This document shows positions 50,136 to 60,237 of a stretch of DNA of 64,000 nucleotides, in pieces; position 1 is the first letter of the stretch, and every line of letters begins with the position of its first letter. Source of the DNA: Epiperipatus broadwayi (Eukaryota > Onychophora > Udeonychophora > Euonychophora > Peripatidae); assembly GCA_028023455.1 (NCBI GenBank), contig JAQFVV010012491.1, positions 436,001-500,000 on the forward strand, written 5' to 3'. The translations under genes and the position numbers were made by a program. The notes beneath the pieces are model-generated. The model did no database searches. It saw nothing but the letters and a program-made list of their open reading frames with translations, and had not been told where the DNA came from.

Positions 50136-50388
50136 TACATACATTTCCCAAAAGTAAACTTATTTAACTTAATCTGATTTACTTATAGTAAATTAATAGA
50201 TTATGAACTTTATCCATAAATTATCAAAATTTAATAAAGTAATTCTTTAAGCAGCTTTGCTCTGTGCATAATCACTTTTCACTTATATTCCGTAAGTATA
50301 TTTTCAAGACTTTTGAACTGAATATAATTACAAAAAAATCAAGTCAGATGTCACATAATCTAATTTAATAAGCTTGTATTTACAAATG
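50136..50388. other. AT-rich spacer
   Basis: Nothing recognised. Confidence 0.4.
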
Positions 50389-50550
50389 TTATATATAGAG
50401 CTCACAAAATAAGCTCTTAACAAGCTTTGCAGAATATCCCCAACCCCAGAATATATCCTAGCACCTCAGTGACGACCCCAGTAGCAAAGACGGTCTGGGG
50501 ATATTCTGCAAAGCTTCTTAAGAGCCTATTTTGGGGGCTCTCTATATAAT
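50389..50550. repeat. Small foldback element (family F)
   Basis: Arms of about 50 bases: AAGCTTTGCAGAATATCCCC (50423) is mirrored by GGGGATATTCTGCAAAGCTT (50497), with AAGCTCTTAA / TTAAGAGCCT and TATATAGAG / CTCTATATA outside them. The central 50 bases contain CCTAGCACCTCAGTGACG. No coding potential. Confidence 0.88.
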
Positions 50551-50599
50551 ATAAGAACTGAATATAGAATGAATTAATAGTTCTATCAGAAATTTTCTT

Positions 50600-51250
50600 C
50601 CTAATTATATTCATAATGAAATAAAAAATGTTTTATTTATTGGCATATCACTTGATGAAACTACTGATTATAGTAATATTTCACAAACATCAAACGTTTT
50701 TAATTTGTGCACTATTTAAGTGAAAAAGTTCATGTATGATTTATTGAATTAGTCTATTTTAATCATTCCAAAACATCTGCTTTAGTTTAATATGTATTTC
50801 AATTATTAAAAAAAATACGATTACAAGAAAAATCTACTACATAAATCTAAGGCAGTGCAGTTGTAATACTTGAATATTTAACAGGGCTTCAATCAAAGGT
50901 AAAGCAACAATGTAAAGAAAGTTTTTTATTCATAACTATACTTGTAGATTACATTTCTCAAAAAATCATAAATCAAAAAATGTAAAATCTTTAAACTACT
51001 AGTGATTTAGCATTCGTATTCAGTAGTTCTACAAAATGCACATATGAGCTAGATAAAGAAGTTAAAAAATATTCACTTATAAATGGAAAGTAATGAGCAT
51101 ATATTGGAAAAATTCCTGAAAGCTTTTTGAATGCCAGAAAGGTTTAATAACTGTGTTTGAAATAATTTTAGAAAAGTCTGAGAATGTCATGCATATTTAA
51201 ATGATGTCAATGCTTATTTTCTTTTATTATGTTTTCTAATATTTTATTAT
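50600..51250 (+). pseudogene. hAT transposase fragment, decayed
   Basis: The frame at about 50638 reads IGISLDETTDYSNISQTSNVF, the first aspartate block of ZMYM1/52-kDa-repressor-like hAT transposases. Near 50975 a piece reads CKIFKLL, then after one stop HSYSVVLQNAHMS, resembling the ECK.FFATLSG....F..S.KR block. Everything between is full of stops. No ends or C-terminus were seen. Confidence 0.6.
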
Positions 51251-51369
51251 ATTAAATATTACTTATTAAAAATAGATAAATTAAAAAAAAAAACAATTAC
51301 TTGTAAATGTAATCAGTTCAAAAAATATTTTATGTATATATTTCATTAGAAACACATTGAAATTGAAAA

Positions 51370-53034
51370 TCGCTAAAGCTCTTTCATCTATTCTAGCACT
51401 TGTCTCTCTATGATGATGTTTAACACAGAGGGCATTTTATGAATCTTATTTTGTTTTCTTAACATTTATTTTCATTCCATATTTCTTCGATGTATAATTA
51501 ATTTTGAATATTATCTCCTGTAGGGATTTACCAAATCAACATGTGCCTAATCATTAGAAAATAGTTTAGCATTGACTCTTTATCTATTAATATATATATA
51601 TTCTTTCTTACACTTTCCAATAGCCTGGTCCAATATTCCTTGGAGACACTTTATAAAAAAACCATTCTCATCTAAATCTTTAATTTACTGTCTCTGGATC
51701 AGTCAATCCTTCACTTAATATCCCAATTACAAAATATCTATCATGCAAACGTTTGATCGAACTGATGGTAGTGCTATCTATAACTTTCTCAGAGACCATT
51801 GCAAAAAGTTTGTTCATAAAAGTGAATCAAATGCTTTCTCACAATCAATATAATAAATGTAAAGTATTCTCTATGCTCCGACATTCTATCCGTTTAAAAC
51901 TATTCCATTAGCCAATTTGGTTTCCTCCATATACAGTTTCAATTTTGTTAGCAATCCTTGCTTTGATCAACTTAAAAAGAATTTCTTACACATATCACAT
52001 TAAACAGATAGCATGATATTGACTGCAAACTGTCTGATCTTTTTGGAAATAGAACAACAACACAGATGTAATAAAATCAAAGGGCATATTCATTTAAAAA
52101 AAAAAAATTAATTAAACAAAAACGTTCATTCTGGACAGACTAATCTGTTATGTTCAGCAGTTTAAAAGGTGTACAATTAGGTATCTGGCATCTTACTTAT
52201 AGATACTGACTTTAGCACATTATCAAATTCATTTCTGATTTTCAAAAATCTTAATCTAAATCATTATGCCCAAGAAATTATCAAACATATCTATCCTTTT
52301 TTTTATATCATTCCTTTCCCATTGTTCTATTCTTTTCCTCATGATCCACAGATAACTTAGCATTTTTATCATACATACATCATTTTAATACTCTTATTGT
52401 TCTTAAATGTTTATTATTTTATATGTGAAATTGTTCTATCTTCCTTTTCTAATAATATTATTTCTATTTTGTTTTTCTAATAATGCAATTTTTTTATATT
52501 TTTTTCCTATCACTTTTCTCTGTCTCTCTTGTATTGTCTATCAAACTCATCCTTAAGAGTCTGCTCAAGCATATTTTGTTCTGACCCATTTCCATTTTTA
52601 TTATAAACAACACCTCTGATGCCACCCAGTTTTTGTGGCAATACCTTCCTCTAATTTAAATTGATTACAGGAGTCCTTATGATAGCCTTCTTTCCTGTAT
52701 ATAACAAAAACAAACAAGACATTATAAAAATATCTAATTTTTTAAATATATTTTTCAATACCTATTATTTTCTCGAAAGCATAACATAAAAACTTTTTGT
52801 TTTAGTCAATTGCACATCTTTTTTTCAAGTTTTGAATCATTAGCAAATATTTTCCATAATTAAGAAATAGTCTGGCCAAACAAATACTTATAAATAAAAA
52901 AAAATTTCTTAATGAATATTCTAGGCAGTAAGTCCTTTCATCATAAAAGACACACATAATAGTATTCAATTATTTTTTCTTCTCACGTAAGAATGCTATT
53001 TAAATTATTAAAACCAGTCATTGGCAGTGCAGAA
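51370..53034 (-). pseudogene. RTE-like LINE, reverse-transcriptase half
   Basis: Read on the - strand from 53034 down: a long decayed linker; DNFLGIMI and neighbouring pieces near 52290-52250; IDCEKAFDSL (about 51845-51815), the first catalytic aspartate motif of the reverse transcriptase; then after frame changes LQEIIFKINYTSKKYGMKIN followed by VKKTK (about 51530-51455), the block right after the catalytic D-D box. No frame is intact. It continues the endonuclease half at 57505-58400; the two halves are separated by the younger LINE inserted at 53035-57504. Confidence 0.72.
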
Positions 53035-53156
53035 GTTATTTAGATTGATGTGATGTGATGTATTATGGCTTCTCCTTAAACGAAGTCAAGAATATCTCAG
53101 CAATTAAGCCCAGATAAACCTGTTAGCCACTTTCTTTTACATTCCCCTCTCTAAAT

Positions 53157-54383
53157 TTACCCATAATCTGCTCTATCCCATTTCCACAACATAATTTTTG
53201 TCAACTCTATAACCTTTATATCTAAATCCCCCTTATCTTTTCCCAAACCTAGCATAAAAACCAATAATTCACTTTCTGTATAATCACTCTTTTCATATTT
53301 ATTTTTCCACAACTTCATTATATGTACCCTTTCTGTTTTCAAACATTTACATTCTATTAACAAATGCCTAATATTTTCAATTCCTTCCTTACATAATTTA
53401 CAAAATGAATCACCCATATTTTTCCATTTACATGTATATTCTTTTGTAGCTAAAGATCCCGTTCGAGCCTTAAACATTAAACTACTTTCCTTACTATTAT
53501 CATATATTAACTCACACCTAATATTCTGTTTATTTCTATATATATTTAAACTCTTTTTACTCTCCATACTATTTCTCCATCTCTCTAACTCCCTAGTCTT
53601 TATTAATAAATTTATTCTTTTATCCCATTCCTTACTACTATAACACTCAATAATCCTCTTAACACAATCATCCCATCTTTTGTACAAATATACTGATATA
53701 AATTCTTTATCCAAATCTTTTGCATAGCGCATTATCTTTCTCACCCATCTTGTTACCTGCCCTTTACTCATAACCCAATTAAATACTATTTTAGCTATTC
53801 TTTTATTATCCATAAACTGCAATCTACCAAACATTTTCATTTTACTTTTTGCATCTCTCATATGAAAACTTGACCATCCCATTTCTCCTTGAATTGCCTC
53901 CCTTGCTGTCCATACTTCTGCATCCAATGCATGTCTTCCTACTTCCCTTTGAGCTTTTTCTAAATAATCTAATATCTTTTTACTAACATATAATGCATCA
54001 TTACCATATGTTAACCCTGCTACTGCAACTCCTTTCCATATAATTCTAGCTACATCATATTTATTATATGAAAATACTGTTAATTTCTTTATCAATCCCT
54101 TTCTTTTCTTTGCTTCATTTATCAATTTTTTCTCCCATTCATCCAAATAATTTTTCTGATTACTTAAAATAATTCCCAAATAACTATATCTATTCACCAC
54201 ACTTAACTTAATATCTCCCAATAAAAATTCTACATCTTCTCTTTCCTCAGTATTAACCATCATTATATTTGATTTTTCTTCACTAAATTTAATCCCCATC
54301 TCTTTACCCACCCTTGCACATGTCCTCAACATAACTTCCATATCTCCTCTTTTTTTCTGCACACAAAAATATATCATCTGCAA
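53157..54383 (-). CDS. LINE ORF2, C-terminal part (frame-shifted)
   Basis: A 408-codon frame continuing ORF2 after a frameshift. It begins just past the catalytic F-A-D-D (here out of frame) and gives MEVMLRTCARVGKEMGIKFSE, the palm/thumb segment. KSNIMMVN and YSYLGIIL follow at about residues 38-72, the usual YLG block. A C-terminal nucleic-acid-binding knuckle sits at CKLC (328-331), H340 and C345. Its last 136 residues match the truncated copy at 38.2 kb at about 93 percent. The break from the upstream frame lies near 54340-54360, in a run of seven A on the sense strand, so a single-base slip or sequencing indel is a likely cause. Confidence 0.93.
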   Translation of the reverse strand: MQMIYFCVQKKRGDMEVMLRTCARVGKEMGIKFSEEKSNIMMVNTEEREDVEFLLGDIKLSVVNRYSYLGIILSNQKNYLDEWEKKLINEAKKRKGLIKKLTVFSYNKYDVARIIWKGVAVAGLTYGNDALYVSKKILDYLEKAQREVGRHALDAEVWTAREAIQGEMGWSSFHMRDAKSKMKMFGRLQFMDNKRIAKIVFNWVMSKGQVTRWVRKIMRYAKDLDKEFISVYLYKRWDDCVKRIIECYSSKEWDKRINLLIKTRELERWRNSMESKKSLNIYRNKQNIRCELIYDNSKESSLMFKARTGSLATKEYTCKWKNMGDSFCKLCKEGIENIRHLLIECKCLKTERVHIMKLWKNKYEKSDYTESELLVFMLGLGKDKGDLDIKVIELTKIMLWKWDRADYG

Positions 54384-56208
54384 AAAAAAGACCTGACAAA
54401 ATATATACTCCCTTACTACCTATTAACGGTATCTCTATCCCTCTTCCTAATCTTTCTATTGCTCTTTCCATTTCACTCAAATACAACACAAATAAAATAG
54501 GTGACATAGGGCATCCTTGCCTTAGTCCCACACCATTTTTAACTTTAATTGATTCTATATTCTCTAATTGATATATATAATAATTATTTTCATATAATTT
54601 CTTAATAATATCTATTAAAGCTTCATCCATTCCCAAATTTGCTAAACTTATCCATAATCTATTTCTATTTACTCTATCATATGCCTTCTCTATATCTATA
54701 AAACTCATATATAACTGTTTATCTGCATTCCTACTCATATCCATAAGTTGTGTAACTACAAATAAACTATCTCCTATACGCCTATCTAATCTAAAACCTC
54801 CTTGCATTTCACCCACTACATTATTCCCTTCCATCCATTTTACAACTTTACTAGCCACCATATACGAGAAAACTTTATATAAAACTGATGTTACCGCTAT
54901 CGGTCTATAATTATTCAACTTTCTATGATCCTTACCCTTTCCTTTAAATAATAACCTTACTCTTGTATTACTCCAACTACTTGGGAAAACTCTATTCTGT
55001 GCCATTTTATTAAAACAGGATAATAACTTTACTTTTGCCCTATATCCTAAATTCATTACCATCTCTGCTGCCCATCCATCTAAACCTCTTGCCTTCCCAC
55101 TTTTCAATTTCTTCTCTACCTCATTTTCTGAAAAACTAATATTCCCATTACTATATTCTTTCATATTTTCTAATATTCTATCATTCACATCTAACATCTT
55201 TTCTATATTCATTACATAACTATTTAAGATTCTCTCTAAATCTTCTCTAGAACTACACTCAGTTCCCTCATCATCTAGTAATACTAACTCTCTCTCCCCT
55301 ACATTTCTCCTTTTAATATAATTCCAAAATTTTTTACTTCCATCTCTTCCACTTTTATTAATATCCTCCAACAATTTACTATTCAATTTCATTCTCTCTC
55401 TATAAATATCTATTTTAGCCAACTTCTTCTTTTCTAAGTACTTTTCCCATTTAGCATTAATATCTTTTTCACTTTCCTTATTCTTAATAGCACACTTATA
55501 TTCTCTACATGCTTCTTTCCTTTCTTTTACACTTTTACTAATTTTAATTTTTTTATTACTTTTATTCTTTTCAATATTCTCACCTAAAACCCTATTTGCA
55601 ACTTTTTCTACTTCCTTACACCAATCCTTATACTCATCCCTAACCCACTCTTCCATTATTTCTTCAACTTGTATTTTATACTCTTCCAACTTATTCTTAT
55701 CATTTACTCTCCATCCACATCTTTCACTATTATTTCTACTTTTATTTCTATTCTCCATCACATTACTAACCATTTCAATTACAATGAAATTATGATCACT
55801 AGTGCATACTTTTTCTTCATTATCAAATACCTTAATTTTCCGTATTTTATTTATTCCCTCTTTCTCTACCAATACATAATCTATTGTGTGAAATATATTA
55901 TTTCTGGACCATGTGTATTGTCCCTCATAAATATTTAATAAATTTCCAATACTCAAATTCACTTTCTGACAAAAATTCTTCAAAAGCTGTCCATTTTTAC
56001 TATCTACATCATCAATTTCTTCAATATGTCCATTCATATCCCCTATAACCATTATTCTCTTCCCCTTTTCTTTAAAACTTTGTATATCCTTAACTAAACA
56101 TTCGTATATGTTACTATTCCACTCCAATATAATTTGACTATCTCCAGTAGCTATATAAACTATAGCCACCATCCATTCTTGTCTACCCAACCTTATTTCA
56201 AACCACAA
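54304..56208 (-). CDS. LINE ORF2, endonuclease/reverse transcriptase
   Basis: A 634-codon frame. Residues 1-145 are the C-terminal half of an AP-type endonuclease: VIGDMNGHI (54-62, catalytic D and N) and CTSDHNFIV (135-143, catalytic D-H). Residues about 365-634 are a reverse transcriptase: GLDGWAAEMV (375-384), RPIAVTSVLYKVF (435-447), GGFRLDRR (470-477), SFIDIEKAYDRVN (502-514, first catalytic D), GLRQGCPMSPILF (561-573) and FADDIFL (609-615, catalytic D-D). All key residues are present. It nicks target DNA and primes cDNA synthesis there. The endonuclease N-terminus is in another frame (56256-56567), and the protein's C-terminus is in the overlapping frame that ends at 53157. Confidence 0.95.
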   Translation of the reverse strand: MWFEIRLGRQEWMVAIVYIATGDSQIILEWNSNIYECLVKDIQSFKEKGKRIMVIGDMNGHIEEIDDVDSKNGQLLKNFCQKVNLSIGNLLNIYEGQYTWSRNNIFHTIDYVLVEKEGINKIRKIKVFDNEEKVCTSDHNFIVIEMVSNVMENRNKSRNNSERCGWRVNDKNKLEEYKIQVEEIMEEWVRDEYKDWCKEVEKVANRVLGENIEKNKSNKKIKISKSVKERKEACREYKCAIKNKESEKDINAKWEKYLEKKKLAKIDIYRERMKLNSKLLEDINKSGRDGSKKFWNYIKRRNVGERELVLLDDEGTECSSREDLERILNSYVMNIEKMLDVNDRILENMKEYSNGNISFSENEVEKKLKSGKARGLDGWAAEMVMNLGYRAKVKLLSCFNKMAQNRVFPSSWSNTRVRLLFKGKGKDHRKLNNYRPIAVTSVLYKVFSYMVASKVVKWMEGNNVVGEMQGGFRLDRRIGDSLFVVTQLMDMSRNADKQLYMSFIDIEKAYDRVNRNRLWISLANLGMDEALIDIIKKLYENNYYIYQLENIESIKVKNGVGLRQGCPMSPILFVLYLSEMERAIERLGRGIEIPLIGSKGVYILSGLFFADDIFLCAEKKRRYGSYVEDMCKGG

Positions 56209-56255
56209 GTGTTCTTGACATTTAACAATATTTAAATATTTTTTTGATATAACAC

Positions 56256-56567
56256 CTATACCACCACCCCTTTTTTCTTTTTTTTTCTATTTATACCCTG
56301 CCATACCAACTGTTCCAAAATAGGTTCTTCTTCTTCTCTTAAATGTGTTTCCACTACTGCTAATACCTCAAGCTCTTCATTTTCAATTGTTTTATTTAAT
56401 TCCATCCACTTTTCTGGTTTCCTACCACCTTGCATATTCAAAAACCCAATTTTAACAATTTCTTCTTTCCTAACTACTCTTTTATAAATTCTTTTAATTC
56501 TTTCTTCTCCATTACATTTATAAATTACTTTCTTACCATTAATTTTACAAACCCATTCCTTCTCCAT
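56256..56567 (-). CDS. LINE ORF2 start, endonuclease N-terminus
   Basis: A 103-codon frame: KIGFLNMQGGRKPEKW (the L-N-.-.-G strand carrying the catalytic N) and LAVVETHLREEE (catalytic E) are the opening motifs of an AP-type endonuclease. It stops after a K-rich stretch encoded by a long A-run on the sense strand (+ strand T-runs at 56274-56288). The frame that follows, GIGVISKKYLN, joins directly to 56208. A homopolymer indel therefore splits the domain. The first ATG (56565-56567) is a reasonable start for ORF2. Confidence 0.88.
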   Translation of the reverse strand: MEKEWVCKINGKKVIYKCNGEERIKRIYKRVVRKEEIVKIGFLNMQGGRKPEKWMELNKTIENEELEVLAVVETHLREEEEPILEQLVWQGINRKKKKKGVVV

Positions 56568-56725
56568 ATCTATATTTATATCAAAATCAAATTCCTTTTG
56601 CTTACTTCTTATATTCCATCCATTCTTTTTAATAATATTACAATTTAAAAACCCACCCCCCTTTATAAGTTTCCCGAAAAAAATTCTTTATAAATCAAAC
56701 TCCCTAAAACTTCACTTCCTTGTTT

Positions 56726-57483
56726 TCATAAATGCAACCCATCTTTACTATATAACTCTCTCTTTCCAATAAAACAATCCCACACATCCACAAACATAAC
56801 ATTATTTCTCTCACACAATTTTTTCAATCTCTCATTTATAGAACATGCCCTATCTAACAAATAACTCTTGTCAAACCTTGGTAATAATCCAACTATTCCT
56901 ACTCTTCCTTTAATCATAATCAAATTCCTAATCAAATGTACATACTCATCCATTATTCTCTCTGATGATTCTAATAAATTATTAGTCCCCACCATAACAT
57001 ATACATCTCTACTACCTTGTTTTTTAACTTTATCTGCTACATCCCTAATTCTAGCTCCAGGCAAACATACTCTTACATACCTACTTCTATTTTCCTTGCA
57101 ATTATATCCCCACATTCTCTAATTAGTGAATCTCCTATCAATATTGTTTCATAATCTACTTTTTCTGCTCTATCTATAACATTTTCTAATACCTTCTGGT
57201 CCTCCTTATCTATTTCTTCCTTATCATTCCTACTCAATAATTCCTTTATCTCCTCACATTTTATCTCTAATGATTTTAATTTTACTTCTACATCCTTCAA
57301 TTCTTCCTCTATCTTATTTATTCTTTGACTAATCATCTCCATTACACTATTACTTTCTCCACCCACTATTCTTCGACTATCTACACTTTGAAAACACTTT
57401 CTCACCTCTTTTATCATCTTAATACACTGACTGCATAACCATAAACCATTTACATCCTTCCTAGTCTTATTTAAACATTTCAA
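56726..57483 (-). CDS. LINE ORF1: zinc finger, coiled coil, esterase
   Basis: Two overlapping frames (57073-57483 and 56726-57115) that together form one protein. Just before the first ATG the frame already reads CINRWQHLKC, and WLCSQC follows, the end of a PHD-like zinc finger cut by the 5' truncation. An E/K-rich coiled coil follows (SVMEMISQRINKIEEELKD and onward), then an SGNH/GDSL esterase: ILIGDSLIREC (block I serine), MVGTNNLLE (block III) and SKDGLHL at the end (catalytic D and H). Esterase-bearing ORF1 proteins are known from CR1- and L2-type LINEs and coat the element RNA. The frame breaks once near 57075-57115, inside block I's following helix. Confidence 0.88.
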
Positions 57484-57504
57484 GTGCTGCCACCTATTGA
57501 TACA

Positions 57505-58400
57505 TGCAGAAAAATATTAATTCCTGTAACAGTTCTTTTACTGTTATGTCTCAATGAAAAAATTATTGGTAAATTGCTGCCTTTTTGTACCAGCTATCTT
57601 TCATGTAGTTGTTAAGAAAGTAACAATATTTTTTTTATTAATTTCAATCAAATCTGAATCGTCTTCAATGTCTTAATATTTTAAAATTATTTATAAGTTC
57701 TAATTTGAATTCCTTGGAGTGTTTATGAAGGTTAAGAATATCAGCTGATAATACTGTCTTTCTTAATAATTTTTGTTTCTCTAGCTTTGCATTAACATAT
57801 ATCATATATCTCACTAATTGATGATCATGATCATTTCCTGTGTTGAATCTATTAAGAATATTCCAATCTTAAAAACACATTATTTTTTGTTGATCAAAAT
57901 ACAATCTAACTCTGATGTCTTTTTATTTTAATGCTTCCCCACATTTGTTTCTATAAATCAAAAAATGGTTTGCTCACAGAATTTTAATCTTTTAATCATT
58001 TACTAATTCTAGTGCTAAAGTCTCCAATGATAACTTAAAAATATTGTTTGATCTAGTCAAAATCATTTTGTATATCTATAGAAAAACCCACTTCTTATTC
58101 ATTCCAATGAGAACTTGTTGGGGCATAAATCTGAATTATCAGCATTTGATAACTTCCATTAATTTAAATAAGTATTCTTGCCATTCTGTCTAAAATACTT
58201 TCAATCTCCACAATAGTTTCTTCCATTTTATAATGAGGCCAAGCTTCCTAAATTTGTGGCTCTGTAGTAAAATATGTCTATTTTTTAAATCAATTATCTC
58301 TTCATCTTTTCTACTAACTAATTCATGCAATCTTCCCTTCACTTAAAAGTGATATCTAGTTATAGATATCTAAATACAAAGTGAACATTAAATGTCAGTC
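57505..58400 (-). pseudogene. RTE-like LINE, endonuclease half
   Basis: Read on the - strand: QMLIIQIYAPTSSHWNE (about 58150-58100), the canonical V-Q-.-Y-A-P-T-S endonuclease strand; VIIGDFSTRISK (about 58040), with the G-D-F-(N) motif in which N has become S; then TGNDHDHQLVRYMIYVNAKLE (57845-57780), the S-D-H-R-L-V block; then the HSKEFKLELINNF linker (57700). Stops are frequent. The remainder of the same element lies at 51370-53034, beyond the inserted LINE. Confidence 0.75.
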
Positions 58401-58859
58401 TGGTCTGAAATCAGCAAATTCTTAGCTCCCCCTGCCTTTGCTCATTAATTGCTATCTTGACTGTTGATTCTACAGCCTCATAGGAATAAGAACCATAATT
58501 TAGCTTTGTTTGTTCTAATTATAAATATTTATCTCTTTCTCTATCTCTATATATATATATAAAGTTCATTCACATACTCATTCATCATCTTGCCTCTAAG
58601 AAAACTTAGCTGATATTTCAGTTAAGAACTACCAAACAACAGAAAAAAAAAAAAAAAAAAAGACCATGGTGTTTCTGATTTTATATTCAGACATAAAAAC
58701 TCAGTAAATTCATTATATTGGCTGAAGCATGTTAGAAAGCAGCCCATCCATGTTTTTTTACTTTATGAATAATCACATAGTCTTAACAGCTATAACAACA
58801 ATATATACATGTGTATGTTATCATCAATAGTATTCTATCCCATGGATAGGTCTAGAGAG
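58401..58859. other. AT-rich spacer
   Basis: Contains a short AT repeat (58549-58561) and an A-run (58643-58661). No gene recognised. Confidence 0.4.
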
Positions 58860-59290
58860 TAGTCACATCATCAATTCATCCATTTTTTCCCATTCCATTC
58901 TCTTCATTGCTCAACTCTTCAATTCCATATAAGTCTTCCCATCCCTTATATCATTCAATAATGTTAATCTTTTCTGTCTTTTTTTTACTTTCACTCACCT
59001 TTCTTCCCAAAGCATCTTTCATTAAGCTATATTTTTTTCTTAATATATATGCCATCCAGTTTCTTTTTCACTTTCTGATTTCCTCAATCAGCCTTTTTTT
59101 TTATTTACTCACTCTTTTCAAAACTTCTTCAATTGTTGTTTTATTCATTCAACTGATTTTTTTCATTGTTATCTATGTCCACATCTCAAAGGCTTCCAAT
59201 CTGTTCCTAATTTTATTACTCATTGCCCACGTTTCACATATGCATATCTAAACTAAACAAAACTAGAATTTTCCTTTCCTATAGCTAAGC
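58860..59290 (-). pseudogene. LINE C-terminal domain fragment
   Basis: On the - strand: ETWAMSNKIRNRLEAFEMWT (59240-59180), ITMKKIS.MNKTTIEEVLKRV (to 59115), RLIEEIRK, KRNWMAYILR (59060) and LTLLNDIRDGKTYMELK (about 58950-58900). This is the typical post-palm C-terminal domain (C-E-T-W...LEAFEMW.....I.W.....N..VL..V) of RTE/L2-like reverse transcriptases. A few stops and frame changes are present. It is too far from, and overlaps in content with, no other fragment here, so it is a separate copy. Confidence 0.72.
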
Positions 59291-60237
59291 AAAAATAAAA
59301 CCATCTAACCACCCAATTATTGGATGGTAAATGGGTATGTTGTATTTCTTAGTTATAAAATTAAACAAGTAAAAAAAAAAGTAACTATTTTGCATACAGC
59401 ACGAGAGTTGTCTAGCTTGATAAGTAATACTTTTTTCTACATTCTTTCTCTTTACAGAATTAAAAAGCAATGAAATGAAGGAATGCATTTAAATAATAAT
59501 ATTTAGTTTCTACAATAATGAAAAGAACAAAAGTATGTATCGCAAGTATGGCACTATATAAACTAAAAACATAAAACAATTGTTTTTTTTCCCTAAAAAG
59601 AAAAGCACGTTTTGAATAGACATTTTTCAGACACATAATTTTTTAAAAATCTAAAGGAAAAAAGCTTACCCAATAATTTTTTTTAAATAATAATTTTTTA
59701 AGTAAGAACTTTTACTTAAAGGTATATTCTGAAATAATGCAATAGGACATCCTCTTTTAAAGACATGAGTAACTGCTCCAACAACTCTGAATGCCTTGTC
59801 TTGTTGTCTGTTTCAAATAAAGAAACATTCTCTAGTTTATAAGATAGAAAAAAATTAAAACTCAAATCTAATAATCATTTAATATGATAATATTATTTAA
59901 CAAAATATGCATTACATAATCTTCTCAGTTCACAATAATCTGCATTAGATAGGCATAATTTCCATCACAGAATAAATAATGTAAACAATAAATAATTCAA
60001 GTATATTTTTAAATTATGATTTCATATTCACATTTATTTCCAGAAATAATCAGCAAATAACATCAGAAAAATGCAAACAAAAATAAAAGTAAATTTGTTA
60101 GATCATAATTTAATAATACATGTTTAAAAGTGTGTGTGATAAAAGAAAATGAAAATTGAGGCTTACATTGGAATTGTGATTATATATTTCATATATGAAT
60201 TGTGAACTAGTAAGGAAATCTATAGAAGAGAATAGAA
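59291..60237. other. AT-rich spacer, nothing recognised
   Basis: No gene or repeat recognised. Confidence 0.45.

Larger units (their letters stand above)
53035..57504 (-). mobile_element. APE-type LINE, nearly full length
   Basis: A 4470-base non-LTR retrotransposon with ORF1 (esterase type) and ORF2 (endonuclease plus reverse transcriptase). The 3' end carries a short CACAT-type repeat (53046-53062 on the + strand). TGCAGAA occurs directly at both borders (53028-53034 and 57505-57511), a plausible 7-base target duplication. Truncation at the 5' end falls within the ORF1 zinc finger. The sense strand is remarkably purine-rich: the + strand here is C/T with very little G. An esterase-bearing ORF1 and a repeat tail point to the CR1/L2-like groups, but the clade is not certain. 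Confidence 0.93.

Noticed and set aside
55669-57122. Several + strand open frames (55669, 56430, 56868)
   Set aside because: All are antisense to LINE ORF1/ORF2 and are rich in I, F, S and T because of the pyrimidine-rich strand; shadows.
58907-59251. 114-codon + strand hydrophobic open frame
   Set aside because: Its complement carries a recognisable LINE C-terminal domain; the hydrophobic look comes from the T-rich antisense strand.
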